Origin: Musa acuminata AAA Group
Lineage: Eukaryota > Streptophyta > Magnoliopsida > Zingiberales > Musaceae
DNA length: 64,000 nucleotides
Reading direction: 5' to 3'
Assembly (NCBI RefSeq): GCF_036884655.1
Contig: NC_088342.1
Span: 37,069,001 to 37,133,000, forward strand
The first letter of the stretch is position 1; the number at the start of each line of letters is the position of its first letter. Under the pieces are notes generated by a model, which ran no database searches, was not told the DNA's origin, and saw only the letters and a program-made list of their open reading frames with translations. The position numbers and the translations under genes were made by a program. Shown piece by piece: positions 36,349 to 48,576 of the stretch.

Positions 36349-38434
36349 TGTTGAATCTCGTATTTTGATGATGAAACTACTTGATATATATTTATGATTT
36401 AATCTGCGTTTTGAGTGACGTAGGATGCTTCGATCAGGATGAGACAATTAAAGCAGGAAAATCATATTGTGCCGGAGGAACATATCAGAAGATTGGACGT
36501 CGGGCCGGCGGATCGGTCGACTTATCGACAGAAGGCTTCGGGCCGTGGGCTCGGGCATCGGGCCAAGAAGAGCGGGTATTGTGCCAAGGATATCGGAGTT
36601 GCGGAGCCAACAGGCCGATTGGGCAATAGGCCGTAGGAAAGGACGATGCGCCGAAGAATCGGACGAAGCGTCGAGGGACCAATGACATGCCGGACAACTT
36701 GGTTAATTGCTTAGGATTAATTGTCTCGATCAAAGTTTTGTTTACATGTGCAGGATTAACTACGATGAAAGTAAGACATGCAGCAGGAGTTGCGTCGGAG
36801 TCATGACAATGATCACGTTGGGAGTTCGAGAGCTCGACGGAAGTTCGGACAATCGTCGGAGGTTCTGCGGGAACAAATCCGAGAAGTCCATAAGCTTGCC
36901 AAAGGAGCTCATCGGAACTTGCCAAGTGGATCGTCGCAAGTCCAGGAGTTTGCCGGAAGTCCGCAGGAGTATCACCGAGGGTTCATCGGATGATCGACGG
37001 AAGTTCGTCGGAAACTCGCTGGAAGAAGCGATTGACGCACCGGAGCAAGCTGCAGAATTTGTCTTAGGAAATAATCGTAGTTAGCACATTGATTAAGTTA
37101 GAAATGGGAGGTGATCCCATTAGCTTAATCTTGGGGCAATTGGGCCCCTGAAGAACTCAAATTGGGCCGAATGGATCAACCCATTCGGACCAAGGTTGCT
37201 GTGGGAGGTGCAACCGCCCAGGCAGGGAGGTAGCACCGCCCAGGCTATGTCTCCCAACGAGACTGGGAGGTGCAACCGCTCCAGCCAAGAGGTGGCACCG
37301 CCCCGGGCTCAGTCTCCGAGCGAGACTGGGCGGTGCAACCTCTTCTGTCAAGAGGTAGCACTGCCAAAGCTCAAGTTTCAAGCTCTGCCAAGCGGTGCAA
37401 CCTCTCCAGTCAGGCGGTGCAACCGCCTGAGCTTGGTCTTCAAGATCTGGCAGAGAGGTGCAACCGCCCCTGATAGAGGTGGCACCACCCAGAGGCTCAG
37501 TCTTCGAGCTCTGCTAGGCGGTGCAACCGCCCTAGTCAGGAGGTGCAACCGCCTGATCCCGGAATTCAGGGAATTGACAGATTTGAGCTCCAAATTTGAA
37601 CTGGGTTGGGGCCTATAAATACCCCACCCATTCAGCACTGAAAGCACAGAACACACACTCGAAATCTTGCTGTCTTTTTGTGTTTCTTAGAGCTCAAAAC
37701 TGCTAGTTCTCCTCTTTCTATTCTTCAAGTTTGAGTTGTAAAGAGAGGAGAGAAAACTTCTGTAAGGGTTGTCTCCTAAGCCCGTCAATAGGAGTGAATA
37801 TGTAAGAGGGTGGTTGGCCTTCGCCCATTGAAGGAAGGCCTCTAGTTGACGTCGGTGACCTCGTCGGTGGAGGAAGCCAAAAGTGGAGTAGGTCAAGATT
37901 GACCGAACCACTCTAAATCTCGGTTTGCATTTCCTTTGAGTATTTTACCTTCACTGCAAACTTCTCAATAGCTTACTGCCCTCGGCAATTTTACGAATGA
38001 GTTTCAAGGTTTAGACAAAAATCTGCATTTAGACGTAAAACTACGTTTAGACGTAAATCGGCTTTCCTCGTACAATCATCATATTTCAGTTTACGTTTAC
38101 GTTTTGATTTCAATCATAACTGTTTACTGCCTTCTGCGATCTTACGAATAAGTTTCTAAGTTCAGAATTTTCCGGATCTGCGTTTAGACGTAAATCGGCT
38201 TTTCTCGTACGATCATCATATTTCAGTTTACGTTTACGTTTTGATTTCAATCATAACCGCTTACTGCCTTCTGCGATCTTACGAACAAGTTTCTAAGTTC
38301 AGAACTTTCTAAATCTGCACTTAGACGTAAATCATTTTTTATCAAACCAACGCAGCTTTCGTTTTAATCGCTGAAAAATTTCCGCTGCACTAATTCACCC
38401 CCCCCCCCCCTTCTTAGTGCTCTCGATCCTAACA
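36349..38434 (+). repeat. 5' LTR of element E
   Basis: GAGGTGCAACCGCC repeats at about 37205-37550 and TATAAATA at 37614-37621. Downstream it has two copies of a segment with TTTAGACGTAAATCGGCTTT and TTTCAGTTTACGTTTACG (about 38045-38250) where D has the 17-bp array. It ends CCTAACA after a C homopolymer. Confidence 0.95.
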
Positions 38435-38436
38435 AT

Positions 38437-38448
38437 TGGTATCAGAGC
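38437..38448 (+). other. Primer-binding site of element E
   Basis: A perfect TGGTATCAGAGC two bases after the LTR. Confidence 0.95.
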
Positions 38449-38484
38449 GGGGTATTTCTCATTTCGGATTTACACCCAAGAGAA

Positions 38485-39409
38485 ATGGCTCTTCAAGGCT
38501 TTCAAGAGGGCTTATCAGTCTTTCGTCCATCGTTGTTTAACGGATTGGACTACACTTATTGGAAAACTCGAATGAGAGTTTTTTTGATTTTTTTGAATTT
38601 GGATTTATGGAATATCGTTGAAAACGATTTTCAACTTCCCTCTAAACCGATGAACAAATGGTTGGATTTGGAGAAAAAAGTATTTTTCTTTAAACGCAAA
38701 GGCTATGAATGCCTTATTTTGCGCTTTGGACAAAAATGAGTTCAATCGGATTTCTACGTGCGAAACGGCTTTTGACATTTGGCGAACACTTGAAATCACG
38801 CACGATGGAACTAGTAGAGTCAAAGACTCGAAAGTTAACATTTTATTGCATGATTTTGAGCTTTTTCGAATGCAACCAAGCGAGACTATAGACGACATGT
38901 ACACCCGTTTCACGGATGTCGTCAATAGTTTAAGAGCTCTTGGAAAATGTTTTTCGGATTTTGAACTCGTAAACAAGATTTTGCACTCACTTTCTAAACC
39001 TTGGGATTCAAAAGTAACTGCTATTCAAGAATCGAAAAACTTGAACCAATTTCCACTTGAAGAACTAATTGGTTCCTTGATCACATATGAAATGACGTGC
39101 AATGCACGTGAAGAACTTGAGAACCACCTTCCAAAGAACAGGAAGGATTTGGGACATAGAACATTTGAATACCACTCGAGCATAAGCTCAAGTGATGGTG
39201 AACTTAAACAACAAATGAAACAAAAATTAAAAAGTAAAAAGAATGGAACTACTTGCTTTGAACGCAAGAAGAAGAACAAAAATTGGGATGAATCGAGCTC
39301 CTCCGAAGACGAGGAGAAAATCAACAAAGGCGAGGTGGCAAACTACGCCTTTACGTCTTTCGACGCTGAGGTAATCAAAATGCCTTTAATTTACTTCGAA
39401 ATTACATGA
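38485..39409 (+). pseudogene. Frameshifted copia-type gag of element E
   Basis: The ATG at 38485 opens MALQGFQEGLSVFRPSLFNG. One extra A in the run at 38674-38679 (GAGAAAAAAG where D has GAGAAGAAG) shifts the frame. The gag continues in the next frame to the stop at 39409. The rest parallels D without the 31-residue duplication, and it shares the same zinc-knuckle deletion (TTCFERKKKNKNWDESS). Apart from that one base the gag is open. It ends YFEIT like D. Confidence 0.9.
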
Positions 39410-42101
39410 TGTTTTTCATGATGCATTTTTCTTTTTCTTTAAATTTTCTTGAAAATTACATTTTTAATAATTTAATAATGAAAATGCAAAAATATGATCA
39501 TGCTTGTAATTTTGAAAATGAAAATGAAAATTGCATGTCTTATGTTAATGCAAGATAGAAATCTAATGATTGTACAACTAGAGAGATTAAATCTTATTTA
39601 TGTGCTTGAGAAGCAAGAATGTATATTTTGATGATTTTCATATTGCTTTTCAGTAACGATACATGGCTTTTGTCTGGAAGGCTTGATATTTTTCATTGTC
39701 TTTGTTTGTTAAATATGATGTATGGTTTTGACATAAGAATAAAGATTTGAGCATGCTATTATAAAGTCAATCATATAAATTAAAACTAAAGAAATTTTAG
39801 GCATTTATAAGAATCATTCAAAATTATGTTCAATGAAACCTTGCTTAATGTTGCAATGAAAATATTAAAGTTTTGATACTATGATTTGACGATTTTATGC
39901 ATGAGATTTTAAAATTATACATGATGATTTTTGTGATTGATGGTTTTATGATGAAATTCATTTTACGATCCTAAACGTTGATGCATGTTTTCATTTGACA
40001 TAAATGAAAAGGCATGCTAACATGAAATCGATCACTTAAGATGAAACACTTAAAAAAGGGGAGAAATATATGAATTGATGCTATAAACACTATGCTATGA
40101 TTATCCCATGCTTGCATCACCAAGAAATATATGATTGCTATCATTGCTATATGCCCTGTATCAAGATATCAAACAAAAATTTGCATCATACGAGCTGATA
40201 TCTTACCATGTGATGCAATGCTACACTTGCTAAAATATTCGAAATGTGTACATCATGCCCTGTATCAAGATATCAAACAAAATCTTGCTTCACAGTTTTA
40301 CGCATTGATATCTTACCATATGATGAAATGCTACAATTGATGAACACTTGAAATGTAATCCTCTATCTTATTGATTTTTCAATAAATCTATGCTTGTCAT
40401 ACATGAATTTATTGAATGTAATTTTGAGGATGATTTCAGATTTGACAAATGCTTGATTCGTATTTACGACATAAGATACACTTTAAATATGAATCATGCT
40501 TCAATCATGTTAAATGCTTCAATCATTTTCTATCTCTAGAGTTCTCGATTTTGATGAAATGCAAGTGGCAAATTCATTTATGATATCTTGTAAATCACTT
40601 GAATTATGAATGAGTTTTTTATGATGTGTTAAAAGAATCACTTAAAAAGAAAATGCTTTTCCCATCTTATCGAGATTAATGATTTCATGATATTGTGTGA
40701 ATCTCGAAATTGATTTTGATGAAATAGTAATAACGTTATTCATGTTATGAATCTTAAAAATGATAATATGCTTCATGTGATAATATAAATACATGAAACA
40801 CTTATGATATTCCGTGTATTCATAAAATATTTATCTCATCATCCAATAACTCTTCTTGATATTCCTTATGAGATGAAATGAAATAATGCATGAAATACAA
40901 ATGAGGAGTTAATGATCATGCATAATAGGATGTAATGAATTCTGACATTTAGATACCATCGTTTAAATATCTATGATCATGTTGTCAAAATGATATATCA
41001 TGAATGCTTAAATATCATGTTTGATATGCTCATGATGATGATTGATTTTTCGGTATCATGCATAAAAAAAAAATGAAATGTAATGTTAATGAATTTGTGC
41101 ATTGAAACTATAATGATGCACAAATAAGAATGATTACTTACCTTTGTCATGATTTAGAAATTGATGTAAAGGGTTTTTCCCTTCTTTTTGACAATGACAA
41201 AGGGGGAGATAGATTGCTAGCACAATTCAAGAAAAAGGCAAAAATTACAAAAGAGAAGAAATTGCTATCTTGAACATCACCGATAATTGCTAGCTTAAAA
41301 TGTCAAGAAAATACAAAAACTTGTTTATTTTCTTGCACATCTAAAGAGAAGATGCAAATGTAACACTTGCCAAATTGTTTGCTTGCCTCATGTAAAACAT
41401 AATCTCTTGCTAGTTTGGCATTTTGCTAGCTTGCACTTTGCAAAGAAAGCAAAAATGACACTTCTCAAAAGAGAAGAAAGAGCTTGTTATCTTGAACATC
41501 ACAAGCTTGCCAAACAAAAATTGCAAAAGTGCTATCTTGCCTATCTCAAGAAGCAAAACTTGCATATCGTAAAAATTTGCTAGCTTGCAACTTGCATATT
41601 TCAAGAAGCAAGAGTTGCCTTCTTGAACATCTCTAAATTGCTAGCTTGCAAGTTCTAAAATGTTGCAACATTGCTAGCTTGCATGTTATAAAAGTGCTAT
41701 CTTGTATGCTGTAAAACTTGCATATCTAAAACTTGATAGCTTGAATGTTCTAAGTATGATGTAACATTTACTAAATTTTCTGGCTTCAAAACTGCATGAT
41801 GATAAAACTTGATATTATGTTTTTCATGCAATGAGTTGAACCAATATCATAAACACTTGATTGTGGTACTTCTCCTTTTTGTTGATGACAAAGGGGGAGA
41901 AGTATGTTGATGACATGGCATGTTATGCATAAGTTTATGCATAAGTTCATGATGACGTGTTGCAAGTATTCATGATGAATATTGCAATGACTTGAATTCA
42001 GTTTGAATTCAAGATTCTATCAATATGGCATATTGATAGGGGGAGTTTGTTTAAACTCCAGGAGTTAAGTTTAACTCCGTCATCAAGTGGTTGTCATCAT
42101 C
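39410..42101 (+). other. Non-coding internal region of element E
   Basis: AT-rich, no pol. It holds two repeat copies with AAGATATCA...TGATATCTT arms (about 40155-40215 and 40263-40322), the CTTGC/CAAGAAG degenerate repeat zone (about 41215-41740), and PPT-like GACAAAGGGGGAGA copies near 41200 and 41887. Hairpin 1 (42017-42039) and palindrome 2 (42061-42078) are both perfect. Confidence 0.7.
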
Positions 42102-42115
42102 AAAAAGGGGGAGAT
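42102..42115 (+). other. Polypurine tract of element E
   Basis: AAAAAGGGGGAGAT directly before the 3' LTR. Confidence 0.9.
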
Positions 42116-44201
42116 TGTTGAATCTCGTATTTTGATGATGAAACTACTTGATATATGTTTATGATTTAATCTGTGTTTTGAGTGACGCAGGATGCTTCGA
42201 TCAGGATGAGACAATTAAAGCAGGAAAATCATATTGTGCCGGAGGAACATGTCAGAAGATTGGATGACTGGCCGGCGGATCGGTCGACGTATCGACAGAA
42301 GGCTTCGGGCGTGGACTCGGGCATCGGGCCAAGAAGAGCGGGTATTGTGCCAAGGATATCGGAGTTGCGGAGCCAACTGGCCGATTGGGCAATAGGCCGT
42401 AGGAAAGGACGATGCGCCGAAGAATCGGACGAAGCGTCGAGGGACCAATGACATGCCGGACAACTTGGTTAATTGCTTAGGATTAATTGTCTCGATCGAA
42501 GTTTTGTTTACATGTGCAGGATTAACTACGATGAAAGTAAGACATGCAGTAGGAGTTGCGCCGGAGTCATGACAATGATCACGTTGGGAGTTCGAGAGCT
42601 CGATGGAAGTTTGGACAATCGTCGGAGGTTCTGCGGGAACAAATCCGAGAAGTCCAGAAGCTTGCCAAAGGAGCTCATCGGAACTTGCCAAGTGGATCGT
42701 CGCAAGTCCAGGAGTTTGCCGGAAGTCCGCAGGAGTATCACCGAGGGTTCGTCGGATGATCGACGGAAGTTCGCCGGAAACTCGCCGGAAGAAGCGATTG
42801 ACGCACCGGAGCAAGCTGCAGAATTTGTCTTAGGAAATAATCGTAGTTAGCACATTTATTAAGTTAGAAATGGGAGGTGATCCCATTAGCTTAATCTTGG
42901 GGCAATTGGGCCCCTGAAGAACTCAAATTGGGCCGAATGGATCAACCCATTTGGACCCAGGTTGCTGTGGGAGGTGCAACCGCTCAGGCAGGGAGGTAGC
43001 ACCGCCCAGGCTATGTCTCCCAGCGAGACTGGGAGGTGCAACCACTCCGGCCAAGAGGTGGCACCGCCCCGGGCTCAGTCTCCGAGCGAGACTGGGCGGT
43101 GCAACCTCTTCTGTCAAGAGGTAGCACCGCCAGAGCTCAAGTTTCGAGCTCTGCCAGGCGGTGCAACCTCTCCAGTCAGGCGGTGCAACCGCCTGAGCTC
43201 GGTCTTCTAGCTCTGGCAGAGAGGTGCAACCGCCCCTGACAGAGGTGGCACCGCCCAGAGGCTCAGTCTTCGAGCTCTACCAGGCGGTGCAACCGCCCCA
43301 GTCAGGAGGTGCAACCGCCTGATCCCGGAATTCAGGGAATTGATAGATTTGAGTTCCAAATTTGAACTGGGTTGGGGCCTATAAATACCCCACCCATTCA
43401 GCACTGAAAGCACAGAACACACACTCGAAATCTTGCTGTCTTTTTGTGTTTCTTAGAGCTCAAAACTGCTAGTTCTCCTCTTTCTATTCTTCAAGTTTGA
43501 GTTGTAAAGAGAGGAGAGAAAACTTCTGTAAGGGTTGTCTCCTAAGCCCGTCAAAAGGAGTGAATCTGTAAGAGGGTGGTTGGCCTTCGCCTATTGAAGG
43601 AAGGCCTCTAGTTGACGTCGGTGACCTCGTCGGTGGAGGAAGCCAAAAGTGGAGTAGGTCAAGATTGACCGAACTACTCTAAATCTCGATTTGTATTTCC
43701 TTTGAGTATTTTACCTTTACTGCAAACTTCTCAATAGCTTACTGCCCTCTGCAATTTTATGAACGAGTTTCAAGGTTTAGACGAAAATCTGCATTTAGAC
43801 GTAAAACTGCATTTAGACGTAAATCGGCTTTCCTCGTACAATCATCATATTTCAGTTTACGTTTACGTTTTGATTTCAATCATAACTGTTTACTGCCTTC
43901 TGCGATCTTACGAATAAGTTTCTAAGTTCAGAATTTTCCGGATCTACGTTTAGACGTAAATCGGCTTTTCTCGTACGATCATCATATTTCAGTTTACGTT
44001 TACATTTTGATTTCAATCATAACCGCTTACTGCCTTCTACGATCTTACGAACAAGTTTCTAAGTTCAGAACTTTCTAAATCTGCACTTAGACGTAAATCG
44101 TTTTTTATCGAACGAACGCAGCTTTCATTTTAATCGCTGAAAAATTTCCGCTGCACTAATTCACCCCCCGCCTCCCCCTCTTAGTGCTCTCGATCCTAAC
44201 A
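42116..44201 (+). repeat. 3' LTR of element E
   Basis: Same layout as the 5' LTR, with TATAAATA at 43380-43387. It ends in a C-rich run broken by a G and a T, then CCTAACA. Confidence 0.95.
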
Positions 44202-44206
44202 TACCC

Positions 44207-44412
44207 AAGGAGAACTCCATACTCAGTCAAGTGCCATTATTGATCGATGGATCGTGACTCGACGACGATGACCCACTACTGAAGTGCTAATATAGTGGGC
44301 GAACTTACCAGCAGAATGTGCCACTTGAGAGAACTATGATGACTTGAAGATCAAATTCCCAGAATTCATGTATTGTCAGCCTCGAGGACAAGACTGATTT
44401 GAAGAGGATGGG
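44207..44412 (+). pseudogene. Gypsy pol of element G, third part: C-terminal chromodomain-like remnant and polypurine tract
   Basis: The frame joined across E reads IIDRWIVTRRR, then WANLPAEC and NYDDLKIKFPEF, with stops. This is the end of Ty3/gypsy integrases, where a chromodomain-like fold ends in a WxxLPxxxATWE pattern. The purine tract GAAGAGGATGGG (44401-44412) adjoins the 3' LTR. Confidence 0.8.
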
Positions 44413-44802
44413 TCTGTTAGGACTCTAGCTAGGAGAGTCCTAAATAAGAGGGATATTCATGTAAAACCTACGTAAGTCGACCCCTATTAAAGAGGTGAAG
44501 AGGCCGGCTAGGGTTTGGAGGTTATTTTTTAGAGAAGAATTAGGAGTTGTAAAGGAATATGAGTCTTGAGTAAGAGTCCTATTAGGAGTCTTGAGTATGA
44601 GTCTTAATTGAGTAGGAGTCCTATTAAGAGTTAAGGTTTAGAAACCCTATAAATAACCATATATTCATCCTTTTTTGATAAGCAATAGATGAATCTTTTC
44701 TGTATAGCAGCAATTTGGAGGAAGGAACCCCTATAGAGTTCCAAGGAGGTCGATCCCCTAAAGAGATCAACTCTAAGTTTAGAATATGCAAGGGTTCTAT
44801 CA
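44413..44802 (+). repeat. 3' LTR of gypsy element G
   Basis: 390 bp, starting TCTGTTAGG where the 5' copy has TGTGTTAGG, with TATAAATA at 44648-44655 and end TTCTATCA. The TACCAC repeat follows. Confidence 0.9.
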
Positions 44803-44808
44803 TACCAC

Positions 44809-45458
44809 CCAAACTAGCGGTACCACCACCTAACATTGAGTGATACCACCACCCAATCTGATAGTACTACTGCTTGACACAATCTCAGAGATTATGTCTT
44901 TGAGACTGAGCCTCTAGTAGTGCCACCGCTTGACCCAACTTTTGGGTTATTGAATGAGCCTTTCTCTTAACCTAAAACAATCCTAATTCTAGCCCAATTG
45001 ATCCTTAATTAATTTGACTTAATTATGTTATAAACTAACCCAATTATAACCTAAACCAACTCAATCTAGATAAATTATTATAAAGCATGAATCATCTATT
45101 ATCCGGCATGTCATTGGTTCTTTCGGTGCTTTGTTCGATCCTTCGGTGCATCGTTTTCTCCTTCGGCGTATTTCCTAATCGATATGTTGACACCTGTAAC
45201 TTTTGATCTTCTTGGCGCAATATCTGATCCTTCGGTCCGATGCCCGAATTCACAGCATGAAGTCTTCTGCCGACACATCGACCGATCCTCTAGCCCGACA
45301 TCCAATCTTCTAACATGTTCAACTCCGACCCAACATCCGATTCCTCCTACTTTAATCACTTTGTCTTTCCTGATCAAAACTAGTCATGCATTACTCAAAA
45401 TACAGATTAGATCATAATATAATCAAATGGTTTCATCATCAAAATCTGAGATTTAACA
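44809..45458 (-). repeat. 5' LTR of element B, outer part
   Basis: This continues the LTR split at 13400. The GGTACCACC array resumes here. The minus-strand start reads TGTTAAATCTCAG. Confidence 0.88.
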
Positions 45459-45463
45459 AAACT

Positions 45464-45572
45464 CATCTTTCCGATATCGATTTTTATCGAAACGAAGATT
45501 TTCAGAACCGACGTGATTTTTATCGTAAGTACCGATTCACTCCCCCATCTTAGTACCGATTCGATCCTAACA
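45464..45572 (+). repeat. 3' LTR of element A, final part
   Basis: It matches the last part of A's 5' LTR (ATATCG...TTTTTATCGAAACGAAG) and ends CCTAACA. Confidence 0.9.
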
Positions 45573-46357
45573 TATATTATTTTATTTTACATACTACTTT
45601 ATTTCAAAAGCTTTGAACTGTATGGAACTCAGTGCTCAATTAAGAGTCTCAATGTGCTTGGACTTTAGTCCAACTTTACTTCAAGTATTATATATATATA
45701 ATGCATTAAATATATCATTATGGAAATGCATTAAACGTAGGTTTCAACTTTTTTACAAAATCATGTGCATATACAAAAAGAAAAAAGAATCAAACAACCT
45801 AAAATAGACTGTCAAGAGTGCAAATTATACATCTCAAGCTGCCATCCCTGGCAGAATCTTGGCTTTTGGCAGCTTCAACCAGTTGGTGGACATCCCTATC
45901 TCAAGGTAGCACTCTGAGCAGAATTTGTTATTATTACGCCCTGCCACATCTGTTCCAAAAGGGATATGATTCATGCCCAAAGAAAAAGGAACCGGTGAAT
46001 TGATGGTTTCATATAAGATATGCCAATCATGTGTTGTACAAGCATTGGATACCCTGAAGTCATCAACAGTATGTGAAGAAAGAATCCACTTGGAATGATG
46101 AGTTCATGCGAACAAGAAGAACATGATACACATGGCCAAGGATTGGATTGATGATGAGGAACTCCATTAAACTGCTGTCTCCCAACAGGCTTTCATGGTT
46201 GTGGCCTCAGCCCTGAGTTTCCATTCCATAACACGGTTCAACTGCATATCCATTTGGCCTTTTGAAACTTTTCCTTAATTCTTTGGTTGAAAAAGAAAAT
46301 TATTATTTGAAACATCACAACGAGATTCGATAAGATAATTGATTCATTATTTTTTTT

Positions 46358-46516
46358 AGTCTAAACTACTAATCTAATATGTTTGGACCAAATTAGCAGT
46401 AGTGCTCATTAGAATATAATACAAGATATTATAATCAGTCCAAAACTACTAACCTAATATGTTTGGACCAAATTAACAATAGTATTTTTTAGATTATGAT
46501 ACAAGGTCTTATAATC
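46358..46516. repeat. Two-copy tandem repeat, about 79 bp
   Basis: Copies 46358-46436 and 46437-46516 share CTAATATGTTTGGACCAAAT and end TTATAATC. They differ at several positions. Confidence 0.85.
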
Positions 46517-47658
46517 TTTTTCATTCAAAACCTTAACATCATCGTCAAAATTCATCATAATCTAAAATTCAAATCTTAATATAAAACATATGAGACTTAA
46601 TATAATGATAATCTTTGATACGATGTGCTCTTTATCACAATCAGAGTAATTATTTTCTACTTGTACAATGTTAACTTTAATATTACTTATCGATTCATTG
46701 AAATAATTAATCTATTAACTTATGAAGCTTGAATCATCGGCCCAAAACGATTAAATTTAAATTTATAATAATAGACTTATTTAATTATTATAAGACAATT
46801 GAAGTCATCTCATACTTTGGATATGAGATTAAACTGTAGTATTATAAAAATATCTTGATTTTTAAAATGTCCTGCCACCTTGCAAACATTTGTTTAGCTG
46901 TGATTGAATCACATGTTTGTACCGTACACTTCCGAGGCGTATACAGCCCCCACCTTGATTTGGAATACTTCAAGATGAGCTCTGGCATTGTGCTGTTCTG
47001 AGGAGCAGAAAAGAACTGTTTCTCAGGAGCCATTTGATTAGCTGTGAGGAAGACTACTCCCCTCCTATCATGTGAACCATATCTCTCGAAACAGAGAATG
47101 CATTGGCCATAGCTTGCAACATCTCTAGCTTGTCCTCTTACGAGTCAGTTTTTGGTGATAGTAAAAAACTGTGAGGAAGAGGAGTACACCCACCATGCCT
47201 CCCAAACAGTGTCTTGAGCTTGGAACTTTTCAGGCTTGTCCTCTTATGAGTTTGGTTTCGGTGATGTCCATAAGAGCAGTGGATAACTATTGTGCTTTGG
47301 CTTCTAAATGCACTGTTGATCTGTGAGGAAGAAGAGGATCATCAAGCTTGTCCTCTTATGGGTTGGGAATTGGTGCTCTGGTTGTGTTGTTCAGAGCACA
47401 GCAGCAGCAGCAGCAGGGAACTGCTCTGGATAATAATGTTCTGGCTGCTACAAGTACTGCCACCTTTCCAGCAATGAGCTCTGCAGCTGTGAGTGATTCC
47501 CATCATCATCTCTGTGACACAAGAGGACAGAAGAATCTGCTCTGGCTGCCATCAGGTACCATGCACAATTTCCTGTGTCTCACTTTCCCACCTCCAGCAG
47601 CAGCAGCAGGGATTCTGCAATGTATGTGCTTCCCACATGAGACGACGATCTATATACG

Positions 47659-47676
47659 TCTCTCTCTCTCTCTCTC
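47659..47676. repeat. CT dinucleotide microsatellite
   Basis: About nine TC units in a row. Confidence 0.9.
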
Positions 47677-48576
47677 AACTCTGCTGACTGAATGCTGGAA
47701 ACCTTTATTTGCAACACTTGTCGATCTGTGATGTGAGTTGCATTCCAAATGGTGCATATTATTCCATGTGATGAACAGAGGCAGATCATGTGAAGCATGT
47801 TCAGGGATGCAACTTGAGTCTGGCTGCACCTGACTCATTCCATTGATTACCTGAGTCAGCTTAGAAAAAGAGATATGCATCTTGTAACATACAAGACTTT
47901 CATCAATGCAGTGACTTGGTGGTGCACTGCAAATGTGGAAGATATCCTTCTTGACTTTACTTGATTGAGATTCAACACAATCCTAAGACTGAATTCGGAA
48001 TTAGTTCTTTTATAGACCTACAAGCTTAATAGGTGAAGCTACATAAATTTTGTAAGCTACATTGAGATTCATGTTAAATATTTTATAAAAAGATCATACA
48101 ATACAAATGAAACATGTATCTCGATAAAAGATCACAAATGATGAGAACCACCAATGTTGTGATAATTTTTTTGTATCAAATATAAATTAGAGAGAAGAAA
48201 GAGAAGAATCTATACCATCATCAATAAATTTTCTATTTATACCTTCATATCCTACTCCTATAGTTAGAGAAATATTCTTCGGATCATTAATAGTTTAAAA
48301 AATATTTTTTATTAGGATTCGTCATGACATAACAAATTCAATCATCCTATTTTATCATTTATATCAAGTTGACTTCGTGTGTTAGTTTTTGATAGGATAT
48401 CGAACATTATCCCTATCATAATTCTAGTGAAAGGATGAAAATTATCCCTATCACAAATCAAGTGGGAGGAGATGAGATGGTTGAAAGTTTACAAGCCAAT
48501 TGAGGAATTAAAATGAGTGAGGTGAGTGAGTCATGCTGCCAAAGGCCAAGCTTTGGCAACAAGTCTATGTATCCAG

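Larger units (their letters stand above)
36349..44201 (+). mobile_element. Element E: gag-only LTR retrotransposon nested in G
   Basis: LTRs 36349-38434 and 42116-44201, both 2086 bp. Perfect 5-bp duplications TACCC flank it (36344-36348 and 44202-44206). The LTRs carry clearly more differences than those of D, so E is older than D. The internal region holds a frameshifted gag and no pol. Removing E restores the gypsy frame (NMTTQGELHTQ). Confidence 0.97.
13401..44802 (+). mobile_element. Element G: degenerate Ty3/gypsy retrotransposon
   Basis: Short LTRs of about 390 bp lie at 13401-13796 and 44413-44802. They share TGTTAGGACTCTAGCTA near the start and AGGGTTCTA(A/T)CA at the end. TACCAC occurs directly before and directly after (13395-13400 and 44803-44808). 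Three insertions (C, D, E) and their duplications account for 26.4 kb, leaving about 5.0 kb. The coding order gag, protease, RT, RNase H, integrase, chromodomain-like end is that of Ty3/gypsy. All domains have stops or deletions, so the element is dead. The 6-bp target repeat may be the usual 5 bp plus one chance match inside the repetitive target. Confidence 0.92.
8491..45458 (-). mobile_element. Element B: gag-only LTR retrotransposon nested in A's 3' LTR
   Basis: On the minus strand the element runs from 45458 (rc of TTTAACA, so TGTTAAATC) to 8491 (rc of TGTTAGGATC). Perfect 5-bp target duplications AAACT flank it (8486-8490 and 45459-45463). Removing it rejoins A's LTR at a point where A's 5' LTR is continuous. 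Its 3' LTR is 8491-9708, its internal region 9709-12690, and its 5' LTR 12691-13400 plus 44809-45458. Without the gypsy element G inside it is about 5.6 kb. It has a broken gag and no visible pol. Confidence 0.9.
1409..45572 (+). mobile_element. Element A: gag-only LTR retrotransposon, outermost host of the nest
   Basis: The 5' LTR starts TGTTGAATCTCG at 1409 and ends CCTAACA at 4337. The primer site is at 4340-4351, a broken gag at 4387-5265 and the polypurine tract at 7285-7298. The 3' LTR starts at 7299 with TATTGAATC, is split at 8490 by element B, and resumes at 45464 to end CCTAACA at 45572. Flanks are GATAT (1404-1408) and TATAT (45573-45577), a 5-bp duplication with one mismatch. Without insertions the element is about 5.6 kb: LTRs of about 1.32 and 1.30 kb and an internal region of 2.96 kb. 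No pol sequence is visible inside. It is the oldest element of the nest. Confidence 0.88.
45578..48576. other. Host region with no convincing gene
   Basis: The reading frames here are short, mostly without ATG starts, and show no domain I recognise. Visible structure: a two-copy tandem repeat at 46358-46516, three degenerate copies starting TGTGAGGAAG at about 47043, 47170 and 47321, CAG runs at about 47399-47417 and 47597-47612, and a CT microsatellite at 47659-47676. The part at about 45800-47900 is less AT-rich than its surroundings and could belong to a transcribed but non-coding or decayed sequence. Confidence 0.4.

Noticed and set aside
42215..42814. 199-residue minus-strand frame in E's 3' LTR, and similar frames at 36485-36925 and 17526-18788
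   Set aside because: They lie in the purine-rich part of LTRs with repeated GGAAGTTCG words. The frames are not conserved between copies and have no start context.
45818..46003. 61-residue plus-strand frame as a gene
   Set aside because: Short, without family signal, in DNA with no other gene evidence. Recorded only as part of the unassigned host region.
47348..47731. 127-residue plus-strand frame with polyglutamine
   Set aside because: It starts at TTG, its Gln and Ala runs come from CAG microsatellites, and it ends in the CT microsatellite. No domain is visible.
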